Origin: Prevotella sp.
GTDB lineage: Bacteria > Bacteroidota > Bacteroidia > Bacteroidales > Bacteroidaceae
NCBI GenBank assembly: GCA_017478025.1
Contig: JAFVGZ010000013.1
Coordinates: forward strand, 1-63,495
Direction of reading: 5' to 3'
Length of the DNA stretch: 63,495 nt
Every line of letters starts with the position of its first letter. Position 1 is the first letter of the stretch. This document shows positions 35,160 through 44,419 of this stretch, one piece after another. Position numbers and translations under genes: made by a program. The notes under the pieces are model-generated. The model worked only from the letters and a program-made list of their open reading frames with translations. It made no database searches and was not told the origin of the DNA.

Positions 35160-35256
35160 TGGGCAGCTTACTATATCGCACCGCTACAACCAAGTACCTT
35201 TGCTACGTTCCCGTCCTGGAGGATTCCGAGGGAGCTGGTCGTATAGGACTGCCCAT
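35160..35256 (-). ncRNA. ffs: signal recognition particle RNA (4.5S type)
   Basis: About 97 nt on the minus strand. The ends pair (TGGGCAG with CTGCCCA) and the apical domain contains CAGGACGGGAACGTAGCA, the Bacteroidota form of the conserved GGAA...AGCA loop bound by Ffh. The start is set by the promoter at 35274-35305. The 3' end is 3 nt from the tRNA-Thr 5' end, so RNase P cleavage may create it. Confidence 0.85.
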
Positions 35257-35273
35257 TTTTCTTTAAGCGGGTG

Positions 35274-35305
35274 CAAAGGTACGAAGTTTTTTTTATTCCT
35301 GCAAA
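35274..35305 (-). promoter_or_regulatory. promoter of the SRP RNA-tRNA-Thr unit
   Basis: TTTGC (35305-35301), 19 bp spacer, TACCTTTG (35281-35274) on the minus strand; the best consensus promoter of the window. Confidence 0.88.
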
Positions 35306-35344
35306 TTATTTCTTTTCTTTTTTTATCCAAGGCTCTGCAAGAGA

Positions 35345-35893
35345 TTAACTTCTGACCTGCGAAAGAAAGAACTCGTGCATACGGGTGTCATTGTCCAGTT
35401 CGGGATGGAATGCCGTCACTATTTGCCGTTGCTGCCTTGCTGCCACGATGCGGTCATCAATCTCAGCCAGCACCTCCACATCCGGTCCCACCTCTTTTAT
35501 ATATGGCGCGCGTATGAAGGTCATCGGCACGCTCTCTGCAACGTGAGCCACAGCACCCTCCGTGTGGAAGCTCCCTAACTGTCGCCCATAGGCATTGCGC
35601 TCTGCCACGATGTCCATAGTGCCCAGATGCTTGCGGTCCAACAGTATCAGTCCCGCACATGTTCCCATAACGGGCAGCCCTTCCCTGATAGCGTCGCGGA
35701 TGGGCTCCAGCAGCTGCAGGTCTTCCAATAGCCGCATCATAGTGGTGCTCTCACCACCTGGCAGTATGAGACCGTCCTTTGGCTGTTGCCAGTCGCTGAG
35801 CTGTCGTATCTCAAACGTCTCCACTCCAAGCGATGAGAGCATCTCCTCATGTTCTATGAAGGCCCCTTGCAGGGCCAGTACTGCTATTCTCAT
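35345..35893 (-). CDS. pdxT: pyridoxal 5'-phosphate synthase glutaminase subunit
   Basis: A 182-residue class I glutamine amidotransferase that feeds ammonia to PdxS. The nucleophile cysteine is in GTCAGL and the His-Glu pair in [12 protein letters not shown] marks the family. It overlaps pdxS by 4 nt (ATGA type). Confidence 0.96.
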   Translation of the reverse strand: MRIAVLALQGAFIEHEEMLSSLGVETFEIRQLSDWQQPKDGLILPGGESTTMMRLLEDLQLLEPIRDAIREGLPVMGTCAGLILLDRKHLGTMDIVAERNAYGRQLGSFHTEGAVAHVAESVPMTFIRAPYIKEVGPDVEVLAEIDDRIVAARQQRQIVTAFHPELDNDTRMHEFFLSQVRS

Positions 35894-36765
35894 TTTCCTC
35901 GCTCTGCCATCAGGAGCTCTATCTCCTGCTCATTGATACCTACCATTGCCTCGCCCAGGTCTTCTGACAGTTCAGCCAGCATACGAGCGTCTTGATAGTT
36001 CGTGGTGGCCTGCACTATGGCGCGGGCACGCTTCTCTGGGTCGCCGCTCTTGAAGATGCCGCTGCCCACGAACACACCCTCAGCTCCGAGCTGCATCATC
36101 AGCGCAGCGTCGGCAGGTGTGGCGATGCCTCCTGCAGCAAAGTTCACCACGGGCAGGTGTCCGTTCTCATGGACGTAGCGCACCAGCTCATACGGGGCTC
36201 TCAGCTGTTTGGCGGCCTCATAAAGCTCATCCTCGCTCATGGACTGCAGCCGCCTCATCTCGCTCTGCATCATACGCATGTGGCGCACAGCCTGTATGAC
36301 ATCGCCAGTACCCGGCTCGCCCTTCGTGCGTATCATCGTGGCTCCCTCGCTGATGCGTCGCAACGCCTCGCCCAAATCCTTCGCTCCGCAGACGAAAGGC
36401 ACGCGGAACTGCCGCTTGTCTATGTGGTAAACATCATCTGCAGGAGACAATACCTCGCTCTCGTCGATATAGTCTATCTCTATAGCCTCCAGTATCTGCG
36501 CCTCTGCAAAATGTCCTATGCGGCACTTCGCCATCACGGGAATGCTGACGGCCTCCTGTATGCCTCTTATCATCTTAGGGTCACTCATGCGCGACACACC
36601 GCCTGCTGCGCGTATGTCTGCAGGGATGCGCTCCAGTGCCATTACTGCGCACGCACCTGCTGCTTCAGCTATGCGTGCCTGTTCGGGGGTTGTTACGTCC
36701 ATGATAACTCCGCCCTTTAGCATCTGGGCTAATTGGCGGTTCAGTGTTTGTCTGTCCTGGTCCAT
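35890..36765 (-). CDS. pdxS: pyridoxal 5'-phosphate synthase subunit
   Basis: A 291-residue TIM-barrel enzyme that makes PLP from ribose 5-phosphate, glyceraldehyde 3-phosphate and ammonia. Hallmarks are [35 protein letters not shown] and [20 protein letters not shown]. It is cotranscribed with pdxT, and the ThiD-AraC fusion gene lies immediately upstream on the same strand. Confidence 0.97.
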   Translation of the reverse strand: MDQDRQTLNRQLAQMLKGGVIMDVTTPEQARIAEAAGACAVMALERIPADIRAAGGVSRMSDPKMIRGIQEAVSIPVMAKCRIGHFAEAQILEAIEIDYIDESEVLSPADDVYHIDKRQFRVPFVCGAKDLGEALRRISEGATMIRTKGEPGTGDVIQAVRHMRMMQSEMRRLQSMSEDELYEAAKQLRAPYELVRYVHENGHLPVVNFAAGGIATPADAALMMQLGAEGVFVGSGIFKSGDPEKRARAIVQATTNYQDARMLAELSEDLGEAMVGINEQEIELLMAERGK

Positions 36766-36781
36766 TTTCTTTCTACCTTTT

Positions 36782-36828
36782 TTTATGTTTGTATTGTGTT
36801 GTTGTTTCGCCTGTCAGTTTCTAAAACG
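36782..36828 (-). pseudogene. duplicated 3' fragment of the AraC-type tail
   Basis: About 40 bp in the gap before pdxS repeat, with few changes, the final codons of the adjacent regulator gene (36858-36904), encoding the KLTGETPTQYK stretch, 76 bp away. The copy lacks a frame of its own and shows a small tandem duplication. Confidence 0.75.
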
Positions 36829-36848
36829 ATCCTGACGAGAGCGGCTTT

Positions 36849-37766
36849 CTATCTTTTATTCTTCTTGTATTGTGTTGGTGTCTCGCCTGTCAGTTTCTTA
36901 AAGAATCTGGTGAAGTGCGATTGTGAGTTAAATCCGAATTCGTATGCTACCTGCTGTATGGTAAGGTCGCTGCTTTCCATTGCCACCTTCAGGCGGGATA
37001 TCAGTTGCTGTTCAATGAGATATTTTGGTGATACCTGCGCCATGCGCCTCGTAATCTGTGCCAGGTATCTCGGGCTGACATTCATCTGTTCCGCATAGAA
37101 CTGCACATCGTTGTGCTTCTTGCAATGTTGTGCTATCAAGTCCAGCAGTTCGTTATATCTCTCTGCCCCGCGTCCCTCAAGCCGTTGCGACAGAGCAGCC
37201 TGTCGGTTCGCGTATGTCATAGCCTCGTGTATGGCTTCCTCTCGTGTGCGGCCTAAGCACAACAACGTGGCTATGGCGGCGGCAAAGATGCCGCGCAGAC
37301 CGTGGACGGACCAGTATGCAAGGTTGTGCACCTCAATCCTGTTTGTCACTATATGACACAGAGGCAGCAGCCTGTGGGTTATGTCATTCTTCATGTCTTC
37401 GCTGACCAGCCGCTCCCCTCGTGTTGTCGTCTCGATGGGGTCATAGACCACCCACTCGGGCTTGTATCGCTCCAACAGTTGGCAGAGCACGTTGAGCTGA
37501 GCATGGTCGCGCAACAGGCCAATCTTCACCACTCGTGGCGGCACATCGTCCATCACCGCCTCTATCTGACGCGCCAACAACGGGGCAGGCAGGTCATAGA
37601 ACTCCTGTATGCCCAGCGTGTTCTGCATCGTGATGGTGGTGATGGCTGTCAGCGCGGTGCCCCCGAGCGATTGGATAGTGCGTATATCCGCCTGAATGCC
37701 AGAGGCTCCGGAGCCATCACTACCGTTTATGGTCAGAATAGCTTTTTGCTCTTTGTCTCTGTTCAT
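36849..37766 (-). CDS. ThiD/PdxK-like domain fused to AraC helix-turn-helix, probable PLP regulator
   Basis: A 305-residue fusion. Residues 8-195 resemble hydroxymethylpyrimidine/pyridoxine kinase (NGSDGSGASGIQADI). The KGGH segment is missing between the VTNRIEVHNL strand and the next helix, and the catalytic GTGC motif is replaced by HGLRGIFAAA, so kinase activity is improbable. Residues 220-305 form an AraC domain (QQVAYEFGFNSQSHFTRFFKKLTGETPTQY). Position next to pdxS and pdxT suggests a vitamin-B6 (or pyrimidine) sensing activator. The start at 37766 has a good AAAGGAG and a promoter box just upstream. Confidence 0.82.
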   Translation of the reverse strand: MNRDKEQKAILTINGSDGSGASGIQADIRTIQSLGGTALTAITTITMQNTLGIQEFYDLPAPLLARQIEAVMDDVPPRVVKIGLLRDHAQLNVLCQLLERYKPEWVVYDPIETTTRGERLVSEDMKNDITHRLLPLCHIVTNRIEVHNLAYWSVHGLRGIFAAAIATLLCLGRTREEAIHEAMTYANRQAALSQRLEGRGAERYNELLDLIAQHCKKHNDVQFYAEQMNVSPRYLAQITRRMAQVSPKYLIEQQLISRLKVAMESSDLTIQQVAYEFGFNSQSHFTRFFKKLTGETPTQYKKNKR

Positions 37767-37788
37767 GTTATACTCTCCTTTCTGTTTG

Positions 37789-37796
37789 CAAAGGTA
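37789..37796 (-). promoter_or_regulatory. promoter box of the regulator-pdxST unit
   Basis: TACCTTTG on the minus strand, 22 nt before the regulator ATG, followed by a good AAAGGAG ribosome site. Confidence 0.75.
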
Positions 37797-37888
37797 AAGT
37801 AAAAATCGGAAACCCGCAAACAAAGTTCTCTTTTTTGCAAGTATTTTGTACGTTTGTGGTAATGTTATAAATGAAAGTTTGCAAACGA

Positions 37889-38223
37889 GGGTGTTCAATA
37901 AGATATACCTAATTTTACGCATGATACGAGCATCCATAGGGGACGTGGGCGTCCTCGCCCGCGATGACGCGTAAGCGGCAATAACACAGTAAAGGATGAG
38001 AGATGAGAGATGAAGGACAGTGGCGCCCCTTACGGGGCAGAGAGGAAGGAACATTGTTTTACGCGGGCGAGGTCGCCTTCAACCCCCTTCGGTTCTTCGC
38101 ACATTGTATATGTTTTAGCGGAGCTCAGGCGAACAAAGTTCGGTACCCCCGTTTCCCGGGGGACAGAAACCCCTGTGGATGCTCGTAGTATGAATAAAGT
38201 CGAGTACAACATATTGAACACCC
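37889..38223. mobile_element. MITE-like element with about 54-bp terminal inverted repeats, copy 1
   Basis: Starts GGGTGTTCAATA and ends TATTGAACACCC. The imperfect inverted ends run from 37889-37942 and 38169-38223 (shared words ACGAGCATCCA-AGGGG). Inside, CCTCGCCCGCG (37953-37963) faces CGCGGGCGAGG (38062-38072). No transposase gene is present. A shorter relative lies at 48281-48436, on the other side of the defence island. No target-site duplication is obvious. Confidence 0.78.
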
Positions 38224-38244
38224 TACTTCAGAAACTTGAGTAAT

Positions 38245-41200
38245 TTATCTCATCGCATTAATTTCATTTAGCATGGAATCATAATTGGTTACTTCGTGAT
38301 ATCTCACTTTGCTTGATGATATATCATTGAATAGCTTCTTGACACATTCTATTTTCGCTTTCTCCACACCCCTCAGTTCCATTGAGTTCATCGAACCCTT
38401 TGTTTCTGCTATAAAGAACAGGTGCTTCACCCCCATGTTGTCGTTAAAGGCAATAGCCCAGTCGGGAGCATAGCTGCCTACGGGAGTGGGTATTTGGAAG
38501 GTGCGGGGCAGTCTTGCATATACACACACTTCATCGGCTCCATCCATTGTAGTAACGAAATCAAGCTCGTTCTTGCTGTCCGTGAAGACATAATCAAGGA
38601 TATGCCTTTTAGCCGCAAAAGCTTTGTCTATAGTTCCTCTGGTCTTTGCTTGGGTAAAGATGCTTGTGTCATACCTTTCCTCTGTTTTGTTATATGTAAT
38701 GTGCTCTACGATCATCGTGGCCTTTTCTTCCTTGATGATGCGAATAGTATTACGTATAAACTCCTCGGGGTTAGTCTTAAACAGCATCAGTTGCGCAGTA
38801 GTGATCCCTTTCAGTATTCTCACGGCCGTCCTCCTTGTGAGTGTTGCGCCCCTGCTTATCTCGCCCACCAAATCGTATGGCACATCAGATGTGCTGACAT
38901 CCCTCATCTCTTGTCTGCGAGAGGTTACCTTGCCGTCAAAGTCTAAGCCTTCACCCTGTTCTCCTGCTACTACAACATATTTCAGAGGCGTAACAGTCAG
39001 TTTGCTGTTTATTGCAGTGGCAGCCTTCTTTATCAGTTCCTCGCTGTCATAGTGAACAGTATAGACATACTGATGGCTTATCTCTTTCCACAGGCGCTTA
39101 AACTCATCCTTGTTGGCATTAGCATTCAGTTTGTCGTTCACCACCTCAGCCTTTTCGTTACCATCCTCTACCATACCTTCAAGAACAGACGGGTCGAAGA
39201 TACCCTGTATGAGCAGATGAACCTGCGCGCTGATTGGTTGCAGCTTCTTGCCCAAAGGAGCTAAGGCTCCATTCTCCTTATCCTTATTATATAATGGCAG
39301 TATGTTGCCCTTCTTGTCAGTATAGTCATTATCATAGAGATAGCTGACTATGCTTGCAGCCTCCTGATTGCTGATGGTATATTTCTCTCCGTTCAGATCG
39401 AATGTCTTACCCTCAAAGTATGCCACCGTTGCCAATCTTGGACGCTCGCGCAGGGCATCACGGGTATCCTTCTGCAGGTCGTCAACAAAGCTGCTATAAC
39501 TCTCGTTGGCTATCACGGTCAGCTTGTTGATGTCGTGCACAGCCTCGCCCAATCGCTCCGCGTCCATTCTGTTTCCCTGATTGTCAACGCATATACGTAA
39601 GCCTCGTCCCGCTTCCTGACGTTTTGCCGTAGCGCTGTTAGCATGTCTCAGAGTGCATATTTGGAATACATTAGGGTTATCCCATCCTTCTCTCAGGGCA
39701 GAGTGTGAGAATATGAAGCGTGTCGGCTCGTCAAACGAGAGCAGCCTTTCCTTGTCTTTTAATATAAGGTCGTATGCGCTTACATCTGCCGAGAATGTAT
39801 CGCCACGCTTCACGGTGCTGTCTATGGCATGTCCTTTCTTGTCTATGGAGAAATACCCGTTATGCACCTGGTCTGCCGTAAACCTGCGAAGATACCTCTG
39901 ATAGTCATCGTCAAACAGAGAGAGGTTCTCATTGAGGTAGTGCATATACTCCTTCTCAAATTCCTTCCACAATCTGCCTTTCACCACCTCCCCATTTTCG
40001 TCGTAGCTCTTATAGTTCGCCACCTCGTCTATGAAGAATAGCGACAACGTCTTTATGCCTTGCTTAAACAGAGTAGATTCTTTCTCAAAATGGCTCGCAA
40101 TGGTCTCGCGTATCTGTATCTTTTGCAGAGTTTCCTCTGTCACATCGCCAATCACCTCTCCCTTTCTTATCTTGTCACCATTACGGAAATATACGGTATT
40201 GGTGTTCACGTCGATATCCGTAATGACAAACTCCTTGTATGCAGGCAACCTCGACGCATCATAGAGCGAGTCGCCGTATGCAAACTTCATCGTCTTTCTG
40301 CTGGTGCTTTGTGCGCCCTTTATCTCTATCTCCAGCTTCACCTCCGGTGCCTTTTTGGGGGAAAGCAGTATGCTGTCAAAGTATATGTAGGCCTGCGCGC
40401 CAAGCAGGTTCTGTGCCGTTATGCCCTTCACCTGTATCTTCTTCACCAGTTTCTGCCTGTAGGCATCGTATGCATCCAGGGCATAGATGCAGTTGTGCGA
40501 AGTCTTGTGGGTAGCGGAATAATTGAGCACAAAGAGCGGCTTGAAGTTCTTCAGGGCCCTTTGTGTCGCGGCGCCTTCCATCTTCTGCGGCTCATCCATG
40601 ATGATGATGGGCCTGTTGGCTGCTATCACGTCAATAGGTCTGCGACTCTGGAAATCGTCACGCTTGGAGTATATGATGCGGGCCTCCTTGTTTTTCGCAT
40701 CCTCTTTGAAAGATGTGTTGAACGCCTGAGTGTTGATTATCATCACATTGATGCTTGCATCGCTGCTGAATGAATCCAAGGCAGTCAGGTTGCTGCTGTT
40801 ATATATGAAGTATCGTGCCTTCTTCTGATACTGCTCCATGAAGTGTTCTTCCAGCATCTTAAAGCTCTTATACACACCCTCACGAATGGCGATGCTGGGC
40901 ACAACGACAATGAACTTTGACCAGCCAAAGCGCTTGTTCATCTCAAACATAGTCTTGATATAGACGTATGTCTTACCAGTACCGGTCTCCATCTCAATGT
41001 CGAGCGAGCAGGCACCCAGTCCGTCAGGCTTACTTAGGGTCTTGCTTTGTGGTATGTTGCCTTCGGCTTGCTGCTTATGTATGTTTGCCAACAACTGACC
41101 GTCATTCAGTTCCACAGCATTGTTTCGCCAACCCACATAGTCCTCCTCAAAGATTATCTTTCCTGCCCCTATCTTGCCCAAGTCCCTGCGATACTGGGCA

Positions 41201-41289
41201 TTGGTCTTTGATGGCTGCCCAGCAAACACATTCACAGTCTGCTCTACAGCCTCTGTCTGGTATTGTTGTATCTTAAATTTGAATTTCAT
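38245..41289 (-). CDS. type III-like restriction subunit Res (helicase-nuclease)
   Basis: A 1014-residue protein. A superfamily 2 helicase core has Walker A ETGTGKT near residue 105, motif II DEPQ, motif III YSAT and motif VI QEAGRGLRI. The C-terminus has a PD-(D/E)xK-type nuclease (APDWAIAF then AETKGS). It is the standard architecture of type III Res, which moves on DNA with Mod and cuts unmodified phage DNA. It is encoded last in the operon, 37 nt after mod. Confidence 0.92.
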   Translation of the reverse strand: MKFKFKIQQYQTEAVEQTVNVFAGQPSKTNAQYRRDLGKIGAGKIIFEEDYVGWRNNAVELNDGQLLANIHKQQAEGNIPQSKTLSKPDGLGACSLDIEMETGTGKTYVYIKTMFEMNKRFGWSKFIVVVPSIAIREGVYKSFKMLEEHFMEQYQKKARYFIYNSSNLTALDSFSSDASINVMIINTQAFNTSFKEDAKNKEARIIYSKRDDFQSRRPIDVIAANRPIIIMDEPQKMEGAATQRALKNFKPLFVLNYSATHKTSHNCIYALDAYDAYRQKLVKKIQVKGITAQNLLGAQAYIYFDSILLSPKKAPEVKLEIEIKGAQSTSRKTMKFAYGDSLYDASRLPAYKEFVITDIDVNTNTVYFRNGDKIRKGEVIGDVTEETLQKIQIRETIASHFEKESTLFKQGIKTLSLFFIDEVANYKSYDENGEVVKGRLWKEFEKEYMHYLNENLSLFDDDYQRYLRRFTADQVHNGYFSIDKKGHAIDSTVKRGDTFSADVSAYDLILKDKERLLSFDEPTRFIFSHSALREGWDNPNVFQICTLRHANSATAKRQEAGRGLRICVDNQGNRMDAERLGEAVHDINKLTVIANESYSSFVDDLQKDTRDALRERPRLATVAYFEGKTFDLNGEKYTISNQEAASIVSYLYDNDYTDKKGNILPLYNKDKENGALAPLGKKLQPISAQVHLLIQGIFDPSVLEGMVEDGNEKAEVVNDKLNANANKDEFKRLWKEISHQYVYTVHYDSEELIKKAATAINSKLTVTPLKYVVVAGEQGEGLDFDGKVTSRRQEMRDVSTSDVPYDLVGEISRGATLTRRTAVRILKGITTAQLMLFKTNPEEFIRNTIRIIKEEKATMIVEHITYNKTEERYDTSIFTQAKTRGTIDKAFAAKRHILDYVFTDSKNELDFVTTMDGADEVCVYARLPRTFQIPTPVGSYAPDWAIAFNDNMGVKHLFFIAETKGSMNSMELRGVEKAKIECVKKLFNDISSSKVRYHEVTNYDSMLNEINAMR

Positions 41290-41326
41290 CTCTTAATTGT
41301 CAATTATCAATTGTCAATTATCAATT
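41290..41326. repeat. TCAATTATCAATTG short tandem repeat
   Basis: Overlapping TCAATTG and TCAATTATC words fill the gap between mod and res. Confidence 0.8.
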
Positions 41327-43192
41327 CTATAAAATCCTGCGGATAGTGTCCTTGCTATAATGCTGGAATATCTGCTCAAAGTTGTCTGCCACGTTGTCGT
41401 TGGCAAGGCTTGAGTCACGCATGATGAAATAGTATGGCTGCGCCTTCGCTATCTCCGTGATGGTGGTCTCGTTCACATCTTCATCAAAGCAAGCCAGGAG
41501 GAAGTTGTCTTCTACACTCCAAACTGTCTTGCCTGCTATCTCAGTCTTCTCTATATTTGCCGAAAGAGATATGCCCAGGTCTATCATACTCTGGAATAGC
41601 AAATCCTCATCTGTTCTGTCCTCTTTGATGTTGTTAGCAAAGAGTGTTTGCTGAGAGAACTCTGCTGGGGTGTAATAGATATCCTCCATATTTGAAGAGT
41701 CGAGTTTCAGGACTCTGAAACCTATATCAAGGTCTTTCGCCTCTGGATGCTCTTCTTTGATTTTCTTGCCTGCTCTGAGAATACGTTCCTTGCCTATTTC
41801 GCAGATATTCTTATATCCTGCCTTGTATGCTTCGCTCTTCTCGTCTGTTGCTTCAGGCAATTGCACCATGATGAACTTTCGCTTGCCGCCATCCTCAGCA
41901 TTGAGTTGCATGACTGCATGAGCGGTTGTGGCGGAGCCGGAGAAGAAGTCGATAATGATAGATTCTTTAGAAGAATATAATGCTATACAACGCTTTATCA
42001 ACTCAACAGGCTTCGGATAATCAAAGTAATCATGATTTTCAAAGAGTTTTTTGAGATTTAGAGCAGCCTCTTGTGAGTGACCAACCTCAGTATATTTCCA
42101 AATTGTCATTGGTGTCATTGTTTGTCTCACTTCTGAAGCAAACTTTTTTATAGCTGGAACACTATTTCCGTCACTTCCAAACCAGACGCGATTGTCTGCC
42201 ACCATTTCTTGAAATCTACTTTTTGTATATAACCAACATCGACCTGATGATGGATAGACAACACGACCGCTTGGCAAAGTCACAGGGTAAAGTTTATCAT
42301 TCACAACTGGACCGACTGTTGCATCTGCAGATTTCCACGGACCACGAGGGTCGTTATCGGGGTTTTTGTATCGGTCTAATGCTTCCGCTGTCTTAGGTAG
42401 TCCATTACATATTGCATTGTCGATTTGTCTTGCGTAACAGAGAATATAATCATGAGATTCGGAAAAATGCTTTTTAAGGTTTACAGGTGAATAGGCTCTT
42501 TCCCATACAACTTGAGCTATAAAATTACTCTCACCATAAATCTCATCACATATATTCTTAAGATTCTTAATTTCGTTATCATCCATACTGATAAAAATCA
42601 CCCCATCCTCGCTCAACAAATCTTTTGCGACCTTCAGTCGAGGATAAATCATATTAAGCCAATCCGTATGAAAGCGTCCATTGCTTTCTGTATTGGTTAC
42701 AAGGCGATTCCCTTCTTCATCAGTCTGTCCACTATTGTGAACATACTCACCAGATGACTGTGAGAAGTCGTCGTTATACACAAAATCATTACCCGTATTG
42801 TATGGCGGGTCAATATAAATCATCTTCACCTTGCCAAGATAGTTCTCACGAAGAAGCTTCAGCACTTGCAGGTTATCACCTTCTATATATAGGTTCTGCG
42901 TATTGTCGAAGTTAACACTCTCTTCCCTGCATGGGCGAAGGGTGTCTGTGGTTGGAGCATTGGCAAGACGGATAGCATTACGCTTGTCTGGCCACGTAAA
43001 CTGATACCGTTCCTCAGGGCCTTCTACTATATTCTTTGACAGTTCCTGACGAAGCTGGTCAAAGTCTATTGCCACTTCCGGCTTTCCCTCATCGTTGAGC
43101 CGTTCCGTCAAGCAATTAGGGAACAGCTCCCCAATTCGCTTTATGTTCTCATCCACCATGTTAGTGGTCTGCATATTAAGTTTGTCCATCAT
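41327..43192 (-). CDS. type III-like DNA methyltransferase Mod
   Basis: A 621-residue site-specific adenine methyltransferase of the beta class: motif IV DPPYNTG near residue 130, and motif I DFFSGSATTAHA further on. The middle target-recognition region (residues about 230-330) is unique. It should methylate host DNA and guide Res. The helicase and DUF4391 genes lie upstream on the same strand, with a toxin-antitoxin pair in between. Confidence 0.93.
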   Translation of the reverse strand: MMDKLNMQTTNMVDENIKRIGELFPNCLTERLNDEGKPEVAIDFDQLRQELSKNIVEGPEERYQFTWPDKRNAIRLANAPTTDTLRPCREESVNFDNTQNLYIEGDNLQVLKLLRENYLGKVKMIYIDPPYNTGNDFVYNDDFSQSSGEYVHNSGQTDEEGNRLVTNTESNGRFHTDWLNMIYPRLKVAKDLLSEDGVIFISMDDNEIKNLKNICDEIYGESNFIAQVVWERAYSPVNLKKHFSESHDYILCYARQIDNAICNGLPKTAEALDRYKNPDNDPRGPWKSADATVGPVVNDKLYPVTLPSGRVVYPSSGRCWLYTKSRFQEMVADNRVWFGSDGNSVPAIKKFASEVRQTMTPMTIWKYTEVGHSQEAALNLKKLFENHDYFDYPKPVELIKRCIALYSSKESIIIDFFSGSATTAHAVMQLNAEDGGKRKFIMVQLPEATDEKSEAYKAGYKNICEIGKERILRAGKKIKEEHPEAKDLDIGFRVLKLDSSNMEDIYYTPAEFSQQTLFANNIKEDRTDEDLLFQSMIDLGISLSANIEKTEIAGKTVWSVEDNFLLACFDEDVNETTITEIAKAQPYYFIMRDSSLANDNVADNFEQIFQHYSKDTIRRIL

Positions 43193-43196
43193 TTAT

Positions 43197-43227
43197 TTTG
43201 TTATTTCAATTATTTGTCGTAATTTTG
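43197..43227 (+). promoter_or_regulatory. toxin-antitoxin promoter
   Basis: TTTTG ending at 43200, 19 bp spacer, TAATTTTG at 43220-43227, 29 nt before the antitoxin ATG. It starts within the 5' side of mod. Confidence 0.72.
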
Positions 43228-43256
43228 CCCTCGAGAAATTAAAAGAATTAGAAGTC

Positions 43257-43490
43257 ATGACACAGCTGGTTTTGAATATCGAAGACACAAGTCTGATTCC
43301 AAGTCTTAAGCAAATACTGGGGGCTATCAAGGGTGTTACTATTGCTAAACCTTTGAAGATAAAGAAGGATGATCCAACCTCCTTCTCCAAAGAGGAATTC
43401 TTTGCTCGGATTGATGAGGCGAAGAAGGGACCTTCGTATGAGCTCAAAGAAGGTGAAACTATCGAAGATCTTATTGAAAGGATTGGATAA
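43257..43490 (+). CDS. antitoxin of a YoeB-type toxin-antitoxin pair
   Basis: A 77-residue protein. The N-terminal MTQLVLNIEDTSLIPSLKQIL looks like a short beta strand plus helix, and the acidic tail (ELKEGETIEDLIERIG) is likely the toxin-binding segment. The ATG at 43257 lies just after the promoter. Its TAATG stop overlaps the toxin start. Confidence 0.82.
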   Translation: MTQLVLNIEDTSLIPSLKQILGAIKGVTIAKPLKIKKDDPTSFSKEEFFARIDEAKKGPSYELKEGETIEDLIERIG

Positions 43491-43765
43491 TGGCATACAA
43501 GATCAAATATCAGAGACAAGCAATTGAAGATGCTAAGAGACTGAAGCAAGAAGAGCCCAAAGCCTTTGAAAAGCTTCTGAAGTTGGAAGCAGAACTTAAA
43601 GAACATCCTCGTACAGGAACAGGTAAGCCTGAACCGCTCTCTGGCAATCGAGCAGGAGAATGGAGCAGACGTATTACCAGGAAGCATAGACTTGTCTATG
43701 AGATTCATGACACCGAAGTTGTGGTGCTCGTACTTACTGCCTATGGTCATTACGATGACAAATGA
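43490..43765 (+). CDS. Txe/YoeB family ribosome-dependent mRNA interferase toxin
   Basis: A 91-residue RelE-fold toxin. It carries the YoeB hallmark GTGKPEPLSGNRAGEWSRRI and the KHRLVYEI stretch, and ends in AYGHYDDK with the catalytic His/Tyr region. YoeB toxins cut mRNA at the ribosomal A site. The gene ends 9 nt before the convergent DUF4391 gene; it is read against the restriction operon. Confidence 0.92.
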   Translation: MAYKIKYQRQAIEDAKRLKQEEPKAFEKLLKLEAELKEHPRTGTGKPEPLSGNRAGEWSRRITRKHRLVYEIHDTEVVVLVLTAYGHYDDK

Positions 43766-43773
43766 GTCCTTTT

Positions 43774-44403
43774 TCATCCTTCCAAACGCTTTTTTAATTT
43801 CACTATCTGCTGATGCAGTTCAAACTTCTTTCGAGTTTGCTTTTCTGCCCTGCATCGCTTTTCAAGCATCTCTATCTGGCGAAGTAACTTCTCATGTTCT
43901 TCTCTCTTGATAATCTGCTCTTCTATTGTTTCTTCCGCTTCTGTGTCAAGGTTGCCTATTGTAGCAACTATATTCTTCCATACATCATCAAGGGTCAAAC
44001 CATTCAGGGGTAATGTGACCTCTTCATTAGGCATCCATTCAGACTGCTGCAGACGAGTGTGGAACACACATAAAGCCCCCTCTTTACCTCCCCCTGTGGG
44101 GGAAGAATCATATTCCAACGCAAAGATGATCTTTTGTGGTATGAGTTTTTGTAACAGCAAGACGTTTTGTGGGTTAAAGTCTTTACGCTTCAGCACCACC
44201 TGTAGTACATAGAACCCCTTTACCTCTTTTCCCTCAGCAAGTGCCGGAACCCTATTAGGAGAGACAAAAGCCAACAGTACCATCTTGCTTATATCAGCAT
44301 CAAAACGCTCTCGCTCAGCCGTTTTCAGGTTGAACTTCTCAAAGACCGTTTTCTTGTAAAGCGGTTTGTTGAGGATTGTCGAAGATGGAAGACTGTAATT
44401 CAT
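43774..44403 (-). CDS. DUF4391 domain protein
   Basis: A 209-residue protein of the DUF4391 family, which recurs with PLD-type SNF2 helicases and type III-like Mod/Res genes; its function is unknown. Residues about 150-209 form a coiled coil (EEQIIKREEHEKLLRQIEML). Near residue 99 it contains a 13-residue insert, SSPTGGGKEGAL, encoded exactly by a GC-rich palindromic element (44073-44113) in frame. Confidence 0.85.
   Translation of the reverse strand: MNYSLPSSTILNKPLYKKTVFEKFNLKTAERERFDADISKMVLLAFVSPNRVPALAEGKEVKGFYVLQVVLKRKDFNPQNVLLLQKLIPQKIIFALEYDSSPTGGGKEGALCVFHTRLQQSEWMPNEEVTLPLNGLTLDDVWKNIVATIGNLDTEAEETIEEQIIKREEHEKLLRQIEMLEKRCRAEKQTRKKFELHQQIVKLKKRLEG
44073..44113. repeat. GC-rich palindromic element inside the DUF4391 gene
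   Basis: TAAAGCCCCCTCT...CCTCCCCC-TGTG-GGGGAAG; same family as the elements at 34181, 44433 and 45344, here read through in frame without a stop. Confidence 0.85.
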
Positions 44404-44419
44404 AATGCATAATTCACAA

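Noticed and set aside
37767-38054. N-terminal extension of the ThiD-AraC protein
   Set aside because: It would run through a promoter and into the MITE; the ATG at 37766 has a good ribosome site and matches the domain start.
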